DNA of 64,000 bases from Halobacillus litoralis (lineage in GTDB: Bacteria; Bacillota; Bacilli; Bacillales; Halobacillaceae), in contig NZ_JAIVAJ010000002.1 in NCBI RefSeq assembly GCF_020171725.1, positions 248,001-312,000 of the forward strand, given 5' to 3'. The notes under the pieces were generated by a model. The model made no database searches and was not told the origin of the DNA. It saw nothing but the letters and a program-made list of their open reading frames with translations. Shown one piece after another: positions 36,864 through 46,185 of the stretch. The number at the start of each line of letters is the position of its first letter. Positions within the stretch are counted from its first letter, which is position 1. The translations under genes were made by a program, and so were the position numbers.

Positions 36864-37892
36864 ATGAAAAACTTTAAAAGCTTAGCACTTATGCTTGCGT
36901 TCATCCTAGTAGTAGGAGTTCTAGCAGCATGTGGAGGATCTGATTCAGAAGAAGGAACAGGTTCTGAAGGGGAAGCAGCAACAGAGAATAGTGAAGCATC
37001 AGGTGATTCTGGTGAAACAAGTGAGGAAGGCGAAGCAGTTTCCGGACCAATCGCAATTGACGGTTCTTCAACTGTTTACCCGATTATGGAGTACCTTACT
37101 TATGAATACAGCCAAAACAACCCAGACGTTAACGCAACACTAAACAGTTCTGGTTCTGGTGGTGGATTCAAGAAATCTACTGTTGGTGAAATTGATCTTT
37201 CTAACGCATCTCGCCCGATTAAAGAAGAAGAACAGGCGCTTGCAGAAGAGAACGGCATTCAGCTTGAGCCACTTGAGCTAGCATACGACGGTTTGTCTGT
37301 TGTAGTATCTGCACAAAACGATTTCGTTGACAGTCTTTCTATCGAGCAGCTTCAACAAATCTTCCTAGAGTCTTCTGACGCTACAATGTGGTCAGACATC
37401 AACTCTGAGTGGCCTGAAGAGCCAATCGAAATCTTCAGCCCTGGTCACGATTCTGGTACATTTGACTACTTCAATGAAGTAATTCTTGAAGAAGAGCCTA
37501 TGAAAGAAGGCGAAAACACAACACTTTCTGAAGATGATAACGTTCTAGTACGCGGAATTGAAAGCAACCCGAACGCAATCGGATTCTTCGGCTATGCATA
37601 CTACGCTGAGAACTCTGACAACCTTAAAGTTCTTGGAATCCAAGACGGAGAAGGTTCTGAAGCAGTTAAGCCAAGCCCGGAAACGATTCAAGACGGTTCT
37701 TACACGCCACTTTCTCGTCCACTATTCACTTACGTTAACGTGAATGCTTACAAAGAGAAAGCACAAGTTCGCGACTTCGTTGAATATACGTTGAACAATG
37801 CTGGTAAAGCTGCTGAAAACGCTGGTTATGTAGCTCTTCCAGAAGAGAAGTATCAAGAGCAAATGGAAAAGGTCCAAGGTTGGGCTGAGTAA
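36864..37892 (+). CDS. pstS: Phosphate ABC transporter, substrate-binding lipoprotein PstS
   Basis: 342 residues. A lipoprotein signal with lipobox LAAC (C23) is followed by an acidic Gly/Ser/Glu linker (24-60) and a periplasmic-binding-protein fold with phosphate-contact motifs DGSSTVYP and SSGSGGG. It captures phosphate outside the cell for PstCAB. ATG behind GGGGGAGAAAG. Own PhoP-type promoter; a hairpin separates it from pstC. Confidence 0.96.
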   Translation: MKNFKSLALMLAFILVVGVLAACGGSDSEEGTGSEGEAATENSEASGDSGETSEEGEAVSGPIAIDGSSTVYPIMEYLTYEYSQNNPDVNATLNSSGSGGGFKKSTVGEIDLSNASRPIKEEEQALAEENGIQLEPLELAYDGLSVVVSAQNDFVDSLSIEQLQQIFLESSDATMWSDINSEWPEEPIEIFSPGHDSGTFDYFNEVILEEEPMKEGENTTLSEDDNVLVRGIESNPNAIGFFGYAYYAENSDNLKVLGIQDGEGSEAVKPSPETIQDGSYTPLSRPLFTYVNVNAYKEKAQVRDFVEYTLNNAGKAAENAGYVALPEEKYQEQMEKVQGWAE

Positions 37893-37910
37893 GTAACTTA
37901 GAAAATTGAA

Positions 37911-37943
37911 GCAAGGTGAGACTCCAACACAGTCTCACCTTGC
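37911..37943 (+). other. pstS-pstC intercistronic hairpin
   Basis: A 13-bp perfect stem (GCAAGGTGAGACT with its complement) around a 7-nt loop, without a following T run. It is therefore not a full terminator; it may protect the pstS message or attenuate transcription so that PstS is made in excess. Confidence 0.75.
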
Positions 37944-37968
37944 GTTATGGATGAAAGGAGTTTTCAAA

Positions 37969-38913
37969 ATGGACAAAGGTTTGCAAACAGAGGGAAAATT
38001 AAATGTCCAGAACATGATTGAAAAGAGAATGCAGACGAAAACTCTGGGACAGAGTCTCGAAAAAATTGTTCCGTGGTTTTTGTTGCTATGTGCGATTGTT
38101 AGTGTCTTAACAACCGTTGGAATTCTATTCACATTACTCCGTGAATCAATTGGATTCTTCTCAGAAGTATCAATCATCGATTTCTATACAGGTACAGAAT
38201 GGTCTCCATGGAGTGGCTCTTTTGGAGTTGCCCCGCTAATTGGAGGGACGCTGCTTATTACGTTGATTGCAACGATTACAGCAGTGCCATTAGGACTTAT
38301 GGCAGCTATTTTCTTGAGTGAGTATGCGAGCGATAAGGCAAGACGTATCATTAAGCCAATCTTGGAAGTCCTTGCAGGGATTCCGACAGTAGTTTACGGG
38401 TACTTTGCGCTTACGTTTGTGACACCGATTTTTCAAGCGATTATTCCAGACTTGGGGATTTTCAACGCATTAAGTGGTGGATTTGTCGTAGGGGTCATGA
38501 TCATCCCTATGGTGGCATCCTTGTCTGAGGATGCAATGAACTCTGTTCCCAATGCTTTGCGTGAAGGGGCCTATGGATTAGGAGCGACAAAACATGAAGT
38601 GGTATTTAAAGTCGTATTACCAGCCGCATTTTCTGGTATTGTAGCTTCTATCGTTCTGGCGATCTCCCGTGCAATTGGTGAAACGATGATCGTTACCATT
38701 GCTGCAGGAGCTACCCCGAGCTTAACGTTCAACCCGACGGATTCAATTCAAACGATGACTGCCTTTATTGTACAGGCAGCAACAGGAGATACGTCATTCG
38801 GTTCAACGATTTACTATAGTTTATATGCTGTTGGTATCACATTGTTTATCTTCACATTAGGGATGAACTTGATTGCCCAGTATATTTCTCGTAAGTTTAG
38901 GGAGGAATACTGA
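37969..38913 (+). CDS. pstC: Phosphate ABC transporter permease PstC
   Basis: 314 residues from the ATG after AAAGGAG; an upstream in-frame start at 37906 precedes the hairpin and is rejected. Six membrane spans and the permease EAA-type loop (ALREGAYGLGATKHEVVFKVVLP). It pairs with PstA to form the membrane channel. Ends with an ATGA-type overlap with pstA (TGATG). Confidence 0.95.
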   Translation: MDKGLQTEGKLNVQNMIEKRMQTKTLGQSLEKIVPWFLLLCAIVSVLTTVGILFTLLRESIGFFSEVSIIDFYTGTEWSPWSGSFGVAPLIGGTLLITLIATITAVPLGLMAAIFLSEYASDKARRIIKPILEVLAGIPTVVYGYFALTFVTPIFQAIIPDLGIFNALSGGFVVGVMIIPMVASLSEDAMNSVPNALREGAYGLGATKHEVVFKVVLPAAFSGIVASIVLAISRAIGETMIVTIAAGATPSLTFNPTDSIQTMTAFIVQAATGDTSFGSTIYYSLYAVGITLFIFTLGMNLIAQYISRKFREEY

Positions 38914-39791
38914 TGCTTGGACAAAGTGAACAAGGAATTATCAAACGCATGAATGGACGGATTCGTACGAACAGGATTTTGAAAGGATTGTTCTTCTTAG
39001 CAACAACCTTTGCTCTTGTTTTTCTGGTTCTTCTATTCTATCGCGTATTGACTCAAGGAATTGGTTATTTAAATTGGAGCTACATTACAAGCTTCCCTGC
39101 TCCGTATCCAGAAGAAGCAGGAATTTGGCCGGGAATCGTCGGTTCCATCTATATGATGGTCATCGTCGCGATTGTCTCCGTAATCATCGGAGTATCAACA
39201 GCCATTTATCTAGAAGAGTATGCCAGCAAAAATAAGTTCACCGATTTCATCCGAGTGAACATTCAGAACCTCGCTGGAGTTCCATCTATTGTGTTCGGTT
39301 TATTAGGACTCACGTTCTTCGTTTACATGTTCAACTTCGGCTACACGTTGATCGCTGGTGGATTGACGATGGCGCTGTTGATTCTTCCTGTCATCGTCGT
39401 AGCAGCACAGGAAGCGATTCGCTCAGTCCCATCTGAAATTAAAGAAGCTTCTTACGGAATGGGCGCTTCTAAATTACAAACCATTGGTCGTGTTATTTTA
39501 CCTGCTTCCATTCCAGGAATTCTTACAGGTACAATTATTGCGCTATCAAGAGCAATCGGAGAAACAGCTCCTCTGATTATCGTAGGAGCGGCAACAGCGA
39601 TCTACACGCTACCAGACTCTGTACTTGCAAAGTACACCGTCATGCCGATTCAAGTTTACAAATGGACAAGTCGACCTCAGGAAGAATGGCAGTTCGTTGC
39701 AGGCGCAGGAATTATCGTGTTGCTTGTCGTCTTACTTCTAATGAATTCAATCGCCGTGTTAATCCGAAATAAATATCAACGTCGACTATAA
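38913..39791 (+). CDS. pstA: Phosphate ABC transporter permease PstA
   Basis: 292 residues, six membrane spans, and EAA-type loop ([23 protein letters not shown]). Start codon overlaps the pstC stop by one base behind AGGGAGGAAT. Channel partner of PstC. Confidence 0.95.
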   Translation: MLGQSEQGIIKRMNGRIRTNRILKGLFFLATTFALVFLVLLFYRVLTQGIGYLNWSYITSFPAPYPEEAGIWPGIVGSIYMMVIVAIVSVIIGVSTAIYLEEYASKNKFTDFIRVNIQNLAGVPSIVFGLLGLTFFVYMFNFGYTLIAGGLTMALLILPVIVVAAQEAIRSVPSEIKEASYGMGASKLQTIGRVILPASIPGILTGTIIALSRAIGETAPLIIVGAATAIYTLPDSVLAKYTVMPIQVYKWTSRPQEEWQFVAGAGIIVLLVVLLLMNSIAVLIRNKYQRRL

Positions 39792-39814
39792 AATTGGATG
39801 AGGAGGGTTTCGTA

Positions 39815-40666
39815 ATGAACGAAACTATGGAGAAACAACAAAAAGCAAATGTAGCCATCGAGTCAAAAGGTAAAGAAAATAGAGAGAATAAGACGAACGG
39901 TGCTGCTGAAGGAAATCATGTGTTTGAAGTTGAAGACTTGAATCTCTGGTACGGTTCTGATCAAGCTCTTTATGAGATCAACATGCAAGTTCCTGAACGC
40001 CAAGTAACAGCGATCATTGGACCTTCTGGCTGTGGTAAGTCGACATTCCTGAAGACATTGAACCGTATGGTCGAAATGGTTCCTATTGTAAAGACATCTG
40101 GAGATATCAAATACCGTGGTGACCATATCTTTGCAAACAATTTTAAGCAGGAATACCTTCGTGCAAAAGTTGGGATGGTGTTCCAGAAGCCGAACCCATT
40201 CCCTAAATCTGTTTATGATAACGTAGCCTACGGTCCACGTGTTCACGGAATCAAAGATAAGAAGACGCTTGACCAAATTGTAGAGAAAAGTCTTAAGGAT
40301 GCAGCAATCTGGGACGAACTGAAAGATCGTTTGAACGAGAATGCCTATGGACTTTCCGGTGGTCAGCAGCAGCGTGTTTGTATCGCTCGCGCTCTCGCTG
40401 TTGAGCCTGATGTGATTTTGATGGACGAGCCGACTTCTGCACTTGACCCAATTTCTACTGCGAAAGTGGAAGAGTTAGTTCAAGAGTTGAAGAAGAAATA
40501 CAGCATCATTATCGTGACACACAACATGCAGCAAGCAGCACGTATTTCTGATAAAACTGCTTTCTTCTTGAACGGTGAGCTTATCGAATTCGCTGAAACA
40601 GACAACTTGTTCCAAAACCCTCAAGATAAGCGGACAGAAGACTATATTACAGGACGCTTTGGTTAA
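39815..40666 (+). CDS. pstB: Phosphate ABC transporter ATPase PstB
   Basis: 283 residues from the ATG after AGGAGGG. A Lys/Glu-rich N-terminal extension of about 35 residues precedes the ABC domain: Walker [10 protein letters not shown] (69-77), signature LSGGQQQR near 181-188, Walker [13 protein letters not shown] near 201-212. It powers phosphate import. B. subtilis has two pstB genes; here there is one, followed by phoU. Confidence 0.95.
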   Translation: MNETMEKQQKANVAIESKGKENRENKTNGAAEGNHVFEVEDLNLWYGSDQALYEINMQVPERQVTAIIGPSGCGKSTFLKTLNRMVEMVPIVKTSGDIKYRGDHIFANNFKQEYLRAKVGMVFQKPNPFPKSVYDNVAYGPRVHGIKDKKTLDQIVEKSLKDAAIWDELKDRLNENAYGLSGGQQQRVCIARALAVEPDVILMDEPTSALDPISTAKVEELVQELKKKYSIIIVTHNMQQAARISDKTAFFLNGELIEFAETDNLFQNPQDKRTEDYITGRFG

Positions 40667-40683
40667 TCGTTGAGGGAGGTGTA

Positions 40684-41346
40684 ATGGTGTCTACAAGAAC
40701 CCAATTTACGGAAGAACTTTTGCAACTGAAACAGCAGATTAAAGATTTAGCAATTGATACGAAATATTCGCTCGATACTGCGATTCATCTTCTTTATGAA
40801 TTTGACGTAGAGCGGGCGAAGCGGTTGATCGAGGATGACGCCGATATTGATGCGCGTGAAGAACAAATCAACGACGATGCCGTTCTTATGATTGCCAAGC
40901 AGCAGCCTGTTGCCAGCGATTTAAGACGTTTGGTCAGTGCTATTAAGATTTCTTCAGATATCGAACGCATGGCAGACCATTCTACAAACATCGCGAAGGC
41001 AACCATTCACTTAGGGGAGAAACACAACATCGAGATTGATCCTGAACTTCGTGAAATGGCTGTCATCGCCATGGACATGGTGGATCTTGCCGTTAAGGCA
41101 TTCGAGTATGAAGACATCAGTTTGGCTAACAAGCTTGCTGAGATGGATGATCTTGTAGATGAAAAGTATGGGGAAGTCGTCAAGCAGATGCTTGAGCTTA
41201 CCGCGATCAACCCAGAACAAATCCAGCATATTATGCAGGTCGCTTATGTAGCCCGTTATATTGAACGCTATGCAGACCACATCACCAATATTGGAGAAAA
41301 TATCTTCTACTTGGTGAAGGGGAAAGCGTACGACTTGAATAAATGA
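40684..41346 (+). CDS. phoU: Phosphate transport regulator PhoU
   Basis: 220 residues forming two three-helix PhoU repeats with metal-binding motifs ERMADHSTNIA (about 100-110) and ERYADHITNIGEN (about 198-210). PhoU links Pst transport activity to phosphate-sensing kinase signalling. B. subtilis lacks phoU in its pst operon, so its presence is a difference from that model. ATG after GGGAGGTGTA; a bidirectional terminator follows. Confidence 0.95.
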   Translation: MVSTRTQFTEELLQLKQQIKDLAIDTKYSLDTAIHLLYEFDVERAKRLIEDDADIDAREEQINDDAVLMIAKQQPVASDLRRLVSAIKISSDIERMADHSTNIAKATIHLGEKHNIEIDPELREMAVIAMDMVDLAVKAFEYEDISLANKLAEMDDLVDEKYGEVVKQMLELTAINPEQIQHIMQVAYVARYIERYADHITNIGENIFYLVKGKAYDLNK

Positions 41347-41359
41347 TTGCAGACTAAAC

Positions 41360-41394
41360 AAGGCAGAAGCTCCAACCGGAGCTTCTGCCTTTTG
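41360..41394. terminator. Bidirectional terminator after phoU
   Basis: AAGGCAGAAGCTCC pairs with GGAGCTTCTGCCTT around AACC; it separates phoU from the convergent small genes. Confidence 0.88.
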
Positions 41395-41420
41395 TCTTTA
41401 TACTGGAATTAGAGCATTCA

Positions 41421-41888
41421 TTATTTAGACGTAATCGCCTGTGCCATTTCACTTAAAGTCATATCAGATCGAATGGTTGCCTGACCAACTTGAATAAAGC
41501 GGCTGTAATCGTTCACGACCATGTACTGTTCGAGCGTCTCGGCTTCGTCAATCAAACCGGCGTTGGCAAGCTTTTGGCTGATGTCCTCAGATGTCGTCCC
41601 CGGTACAATGTCTAATGTGTACACGTAAATCTCCTGTACTTGATCTGCTTGATGTTGATCAGGTTCAGAGGGTTCAGGTTGTGATGGCTCTTTAAGGGAT
41701 TGTACGTCTTGCTGAGTAAGGACACGATACCCGTCCTCTTCGATTTGTTGGATCATTTCTTCTGTTCCCATTGCATCAACGGGTTCTGCTGGCGCAGGAA
41801 GTTCAGGTTCTTCTAAATAGTACGTAATACCGAGGATCGTTGTTGCGGTCAGCAGTCCGAGGGAAAACGAGCGCACAGTATGTTTCAT
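41421..41888 (-). CDS. Membrane-anchored protein with MltG/YceG-like LysM fragment (YqzC position)
   Basis: 155 residues from the ATG at 41888, which overlaps the stop of the upstream gene by 4 nt (ATGA). One N-terminal membrane span (about 6-22), a Pro/Glu/Gln-rich linker (25-90), and a C-terminal 60-residue domain (VYTLDIVPGTTSEDISQKLANAGLIDE...) that resembles the LysM-like N-terminal domain of MltG endolytic transglycosylases, without the catalytic part. Position after pst matches B. subtilis yqzC. Function unknown. Confidence 0.7.
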   Translation of the reverse strand: MKHTVRSFSLGLLTATTILGITYYLEEPELPAPAEPVDAMGTEEMIQQIEEDGYRVLTQQDVQSLKEPSQPEPSEPDQHQADQVQEIYVYTLDIVPGTTSEDISQKLANAGLIDEAETLEQYMVVNDYSRFIQVGQATIRSDMTLSEMAQAITSK

Positions 41889-42247
41889 AGGTGAGCCCCC
41901 TGGGATTTCCATTGTTCGATGAATGCATGAATGTCGTCTTCATCAAGACCTGTTTGTCTTGCTATGTAATTGGGCTTGTACCCTTTTTGATACATGGAAT
42001 AGATTGTGTCGACCACTGATTCAGAAGAGGGTTTCTGCTGCTTCATGATCTCACCTGTCAGGTCTTCGGCCAAAAGCTCTTCTTCTAGGACTTTCAATTT
42101 TTGGCTGGTTTGGTAATTAGACTGCATCATTTCCATCGAAAGCTGTTCCACTTGATCCTCGAGCTGCTTCATTTTGCTGCTCATGAAAAAGGACAGGATG
42201 AATAATAGAATGGAAACGGATAATAGCGTAGTGATGACATAGATCAC
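41885..42247 (-). CDS. Small membrane protein with coiled coil and helix-turn-helix-like tail (YqzD position)
   Basis: 120 residues: one membrane span (3-25), a coiled coil (28-66), and a C-terminal segment TIYSMYQKGYKPNYIARQTGLDEDDIHAFIEQWK that looks like a small helix-turn-helix of the kind used to tether or bind DNA or protein. Translationally coupled to the downstream MltG-like gene. Corresponds to B. subtilis yqzD by place. Function unknown. Confidence 0.7.
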   Translation of the reverse strand: MIYVITTLLSVSILLFILSFFMSSKMKQLEDQVEQLSMEMMQSNYQTSQKLKVLEEELLAEDLTGEIMKQQKPSSESVVDTIYSMYQKGYKPNYIARQTGLDEDDIHAFIEQWKSQGAHL

Positions 42248-42341
42248 GAATTTTCACTCCTAACTTGTGTCATGTTTATTTATATCATAGAATAGAAGCT
42301 GTGACTATGTAGATTCTGTGGTTTTTACGTCAAGAATACAC

Positions 42342-42370
42342 TTGAAAGAGCGGCTTAATTTTGTTATTAT
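42342..42370 (+). promoter_or_regulatory. Promoter of rpmG
   Basis: TTGAAA at 42342-42347, a 17-bp spacer and TATTAT at 42365-42370, 65 nt before the start. No Zur-like palindrome was obvious around it. Confidence 0.65.
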
Positions 42371-42434
42371 AGTTAAGTCTGATAATGTGAATAAAAGACG
42401 TGAAACCATTGAACAAGATTTGGAGGGATAACCA

Positions 42435-42584
42435 ATGCGTGTAAATATTACACTTGCTTGCACTGAAACTGGTGACCGCAATTATATTTCTACAAAAAAT
42501 AAGCGTACAAACCCTGAGCGTCTAGAGCTTATGAAATACAGCCCACGCCTAGGTAAGCACACGCTTCACCGCGAAACGAAGTAA
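42435..42584 (+). CDS. rpmG: 50S ribosomal protein L33, cysteine-poor type
   Basis: 49 residues, ATG after [28 protein letters not shown] and HTLHRETK define L33. Only one Cys (C9) remains: positions that are Cys in zinc-ribbon L33 proteins are Thr12 and Ser36 here, so this copy should not bind zinc. It occupies the rpmGA place, where B. subtilis has a zinc-binding copy. Confidence 0.95.
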   Translation: MRVNITLACTETGDRNYISTKNKRTNPERLELMKYSPRLGKHTLHRETK

Positions 42585-42616
42585 AACAGTAGGGATTCTC
42601 CTACTGTTTTTTTTAT
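42583..42616 (+). terminator. Rho-independent terminator after rpmG
   Basis: AAAACAGTAGG pairs with CCTACTGTTTT around GATTCT, followed by a T run. Confidence 0.88.
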
Positions 42617-42657
42617 ACCTGAAAACCGACGACTTTCAAATCAAATGGAGGGATCTA

Positions 42658-43227
42658 ATGAAGAAGCAGGAATTACGAAGGAGTTCTCAGCATCTTTTGA
42701 AGAGTGGGAGTAGAGAGACGAGGGATGAAATCGAGTGTTTGCAGCAGCGGCATTTATTTGAAAGCAAGTTGTGGCAGCAAGCCCGAATCATTGGAACGAC
42801 CATGTCTCAAGGGTTTGAATGGGATACGAAGAATATCATACATAGAGGGTGGGATGAAGGAAAGTACATGGCTTTACCGAAATGCTCCCCTAAGGATAAA
42901 CGGATGCAGTTCTATCAAATCGATCATTTCGATCAGCTTGAGACCGTCTATTTCGGGTTGCGGGAACCCGATCCTTCAAAAACAACCTATGTAAGACAGG
43001 AGGAAATAGACCTTCTATTAGTTCCTGGATTGTTGTTCAACAGCAGAGGGTACCGTCTTGGTTTTGGAGGCGGGTTCTATGACCGGTTCCTTTCAACATA
43101 TGACGGGGTGACGATGATGATCGCCTCCGAGGCTCAAAGGAATGAGGAGATTCCTGTTGAAGCGTTTGACCTGCCTGTCCAATACATTCTGACCGAGAAA
43201 GGCATTCAACGGACTGACGGAAGATGA
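42658..43227 (+). CDS. yqgN: 5-formyltetrahydrofolate cyclo-ligase
   Basis: 189 residues. The ATP/folate-binding signature LLVPGLLFNSRGYRLGFGG followed by GFYDRFL (about 121-146) is present, plus the basic N-terminal helix KKQELRRSSQHLL. The enzyme converts 5-formyl-THF to 5,10-methenyl-THF in folate recycling. ATG after TGGAGGGATCTA. Follows rpmG as in Bacillus. Confidence 0.93.
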   Translation: MKKQELRRSSQHLLKSGSRETRDEIECLQQRHLFESKLWQQARIIGTTMSQGFEWDTKNIIHRGWDEGKYMALPKCSPKDKRMQFYQIDHFDQLETVYFGLREPDPSKTTYVRQEEIDLLLVPGLLFNSRGYRLGFGGGFYDRFLSTYDGVTMMIASEAQRNEEIPVEAFDLPVQYILTEKGIQRTDGR

Positions 43228-43315
43228 GCGCGTCTCGTGGGATGTACATGCATAAAGGCTGAGGATGAGACAAAACCTATCTATAAAATCTTCAGGAAAA
43301 TGAGGTGGGTTTCTT

Positions 43316-43498
43316 ATGAAAGGAATCAATTGGATGGTTGCAATAGGGGCTGCATTAATCGGGGCGTACCGGTTTCGGTATCGTTTGATCAACACAGCCT
43401 CCTCCTATCCTTTACTTCGAAAAGCATTGGTCCGGTTAACGATGAATATTCCTTATTTGAGAAAGAAACTGTTAGGTCACATGTTTCAAAGTAGATAA
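43316..43498 (+). CDS. yqgO: YqgO-like small membrane protein
   Basis: 60 residues: one short hydrophobic segment at 5-19 followed by an Arg-rich amphipathic stretch (RFRYRLINTASSYPLLRKALVR). ATG after TGAGGTGGG. Place between yqgN and gluP equals B. subtilis yqgO. Function unknown. Confidence 0.6.
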   Translation: MKGINWMVAIGAALIGAYRFRYRLINTASSYPLLRKALVRLTMNIPYLRKKLLGHMFQSR

Positions 43499-43504
43499 AC
43501 GGGG

Positions 43505-43535
43505 AGCTGTCATTGAGATATGACAGCTTTTTTTG
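43505..43535 (+). terminator. Rho-independent terminator after yqgO
   Basis: AGCTGTCAT pairs with ATGACAGCT around a 6-nt loop, followed by seven T. Confidence 0.88.
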
Positions 43536-43660
43536 TGCAGAAAAGAACCAAAAGCCAGGGAGATAAACTCAGTGTCACAGCTTGCTGTCATACCGACCAT
43601 CTGAATGGCGGGGGTGTCTTGTTCCGTGCTATGATGATGAAAACAGAGGGGGAAGCGTGA

Positions 43661-45193
43661 GTGTTTGTTGATCAAAGTTATTATTATTGGAAATTTACTT
43701 ATGAGCTGGTAGTGGTTCACGACTTCCAAGTCCTCCACATCGATACAGAGGGACAGGAAGTGTGGCTTGAGAAAGAGCGGAATTGGAAAACAGAAGTGAT
43801 CCGGTTGCGGCAGACGCAAATGAACTGGAGCAACGAGTTAAAGCGTGATCTGCTCATGCTTCAACAGCAAATTAAGAAGAACCGTCAAGTGTTCCAGGGC
43901 GGAAAGGTTACGGTTCACAACGTTTATGTTTCCGAGTTTCCGCCAGTCGATGACTGGCAGCGGACTCTCGATGAGCTGCCAGAGGAAAAGTCTACGATTC
44001 ATGTCTATTATATGGCTGATGAAACGAAAGCAGATGAAAGAAAGAGACTATACAATGCGTTCGATCTGAATGAGCCGGAGTTTGAACAGGATCCCTCGTC
44101 GGAAGAGAAAGAGGCGATGATCCCTTACCTTCAGCAACAGATTATGACGAGAGAACGTCAAAGGAGAAAAGAAGCGGAATCCGTTTTTCAATTCGGTAAA
44201 CCGAGAATTACCTATTTACTCTTGGCTTTGAATATTTTCATTTTCTTATATATTGAAATGAGGGCTGATACGACAAATGTCGAAACCCTGATTCAGTACG
44301 GAGCGAAATATAACCCTGCGATTCTTGACGGAGAGTGGTGGAGAATCGTGTCTTCCATGTTCCTTCATATTGGAACGCTTCATATTATTATGAATATGCT
44401 TGCTTTATTTTATCTAGGTACAGCCGTCGAAAGAATTTACGGAACATGGAGGTTTACCTTCATTTATTTCTTAGCCGGAGTCTTCGGTGGGCTGGCAAGC
44501 TTTATGCTGAATCCGTCTGTAGCCGCTGGAGCGTCAGGAGCCATTTTCGGATTGTTTGGTGCTTTGTTGTTTTTCGGCGTGCAGAATCGTCAACTGTTTT
44601 TCCGCACGATGGGATGGAACCTGCTTTTTGTGATCGGGCTGAACATTGCATTCGGGCTCCTCGTGCCGCAGGTGGACAACGGGGCTCACGTTGGTGGGTT
44701 GATTGGCGGCTTTCTCGCTTCTGCCTTGGTGAACCTACCAAAGAGAAAAAATGCAGGCGTGCAGTCGATTGCGCTGGTTCTGTACAGTGTGTTCCTTGGA
44801 GCGATGGTGTACTTGGGGATGAACAGCACCTTCAATGATGGACAGTCGTTCGCGCAAATTCAGGAAACACAGCAGCTGAACCAGGAAGGTGAATTCGAGC
44901 AGGTCATATCGATGACGAGTGATTCAATTGAAGAGGGGGGAGATTTCGAGGCCCCTTTACGATTCAACCGTTCCTATGCCTATATCCAGCTTGGTGAGAT
45001 CGCTCAAGCAAAGGAGGACTTGCTCCGTGTAGTGGAATTATCTCCTGACATGGCAGAGGCGCATTACAATTTAGCGATTTTATACAGACAGGAAGGAGAA
45101 CTCGACAAAGCAGCTGACCACGCTGGAACAGCTGCTGAGTTGAATCCGGAGAACGAAGACTTCACCCGATTGGAGGAAGAGCTTTCCTCTTAG
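43661..45193 (+). CDS. gluP: Rhomboid intramembrane serine protease GluP
   Basis: 510 residues from a GTG after AGAGGGGGAAG. A cytosolic N-terminal domain (1-180) precedes seven membrane spans with the catalytic pair S292 (GASGAIFG) and H343 (GAHVGG) and the HxxxN-type LHIIMNMLALFYLG loop. The C-terminal 110 residues contain two TPR-like repeats (FEAPLRFNRSYAYIQLGE, DMAEAHYNLAILYRQEGE). It cleaves membrane proteins within the bilayer; in B. subtilis GluP acts on the magnesium transporter MgtE. Ends 4 nt inside the convergent neighbour. Confidence 0.92.
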   Translation: MFVDQSYYYWKFTYELVVVHDFQVLHIDTEGQEVWLEKERNWKTEVIRLRQTQMNWSNELKRDLLMLQQQIKKNRQVFQGGKVTVHNVYVSEFPPVDDWQRTLDELPEEKSTIHVYYMADETKADERKRLYNAFDLNEPEFEQDPSSEEKEAMIPYLQQQIMTRERQRRKEAESVFQFGKPRITYLLLALNIFIFLYIEMRADTTNVETLIQYGAKYNPAILDGEWWRIVSSMFLHIGTLHIIMNMLALFYLGTAVERIYGTWRFTFIYFLAGVFGGLASFMLNPSVAAGASGAIFGLFGALLFFGVQNRQLFFRTMGWNLLFVIGLNIAFGLLVPQVDNGAHVGGLIGGFLASALVNLPKRKNAGVQSIALVLYSVFLGAMVYLGMNSTFNDGQSFAQIQETQQLNQEGEFEQVISMTSDSIEEGGDFEAPLRFNRSYAYIQLGEIAQAKEDLLRVVELSPDMAEAHYNLAILYRQEGELDKAADHAGTAAELNPENEDFTRLEEELSS

Positions 45194-46050
45194 TAATATT
45201 GAATAAGCTGATGTTTTTTACCCGTATCATCTTCAAATAGGACCATCAGGTGCTTCCCGTTCTTGTCGAATAACACAACAGGCATATAACTCTGAATCGG
45301 GTGTTTCGACGAAGTGTCTGATATGCCTGTTATGTAGTTTTTGTAAAGCCCTTCCCATAATTGCCCGAGGATCCGGTCTGACTCTCCCTCTGGCGTATTC
45401 GGGAGGGGTTTTTCATTGTATTTCGCAAGATCAGTAAGAGCGATGGCTGTGTATTTGTTCTGTGGAATTTGGTAATGTTCAAATAAGTGCTGCCACTGAG
45501 CTTTCACTTGTTGGGATATGCTGTGGTCGAGCCTTTCCTTCCATTCCTTTTCTTCTTCGTTCTTTGCCTTTTTAAAAGATGAACGCTTCGTGTGCGGGGA
45601 ATCGATGACGTACAACAAATCGTGAGATGTAGCTTGTATGCTTCGGATCGGCTCTTCGCCACGGTGAATTTCCCCGTGGTGGAAAGTGATCGCCTCATAC
45701 TTCTGGCTGTCTTCTCCGTGTAGTTTACTGCTTTTTTGTATCTCCTGAACGTTTTCTTCCCACTTATTCATAATGCCTTTTAAACGGCCGTTTACGTACA
45801 GTAGAGAAACGTCCTGTCTTAAATACTGGGTTTGGTCGCTTTTGGAGTACATGTCCCAAACCACTTCATACTCATCCTCATCGGATTGCCCTTCAAAACT
45901 CAAGTCTGTCTCAAAAGAGGTGAAACCACTCATCGGGTCGAGTGGAAAGTACTTGATGACATCCATCTCCTTCGTGTGTTGGAGAAAATAAAGAAAGACG
46001 ACAAAAATGAATAGTGAGCCTGTAAGCCCGTATAACACAACTCGGTTCAT
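45190..46050 (-). CDS. Uncharacterised single-pass membrane protein
   Basis: 286 residues: an N-terminal membrane span (4-24) and a roughly 260-residue extracytoplasmic, strongly charged domain with no Cys and no recognisable catalytic motif. A GxYKNYITGISD segment and VVLFDKNGKHLMVLFE near the C-terminus look like beta strands. The ATG has AAGGGGATG upstream. It overlaps the gluP end by 4 nt tail to tail, with no terminator between. I do not recognise a family. Confidence 0.75.
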   Translation of the reverse strand: MNRVVLYGLTGSLFIFVVFLYFLQHTKEMDVIKYFPLDPMSGFTSFETDLSFEGQSDEDEYEVVWDMYSKSDQTQYLRQDVSLLYVNGRLKGIMNKWEENVQEIQKSSKLHGEDSQKYEAITFHHGEIHRGEEPIRSIQATSHDLLYVIDSPHTKRSSFKKAKNEEEKEWKERLDHSISQQVKAQWQHLFEHYQIPQNKYTAIALTDLAKYNEKPLPNTPEGESDRILGQLWEGLYKNYITGISDTSSKHPIQSYMPVVLFDKNGKHLMVLFEDDTGKKHQLIQYY

Positions 46051-46185
46051 GTTTCCATCCCCTTACCGTGATAACAATACGTTGGTACTATAGGTATGAC
46101 ACTTCACTCCTGTACATGCTGATTCTTCAAAGAAAGTGTATGTTTTTTCAATTAAGGAAGAAGATAGGGATAAGGAGGGAGTCTA

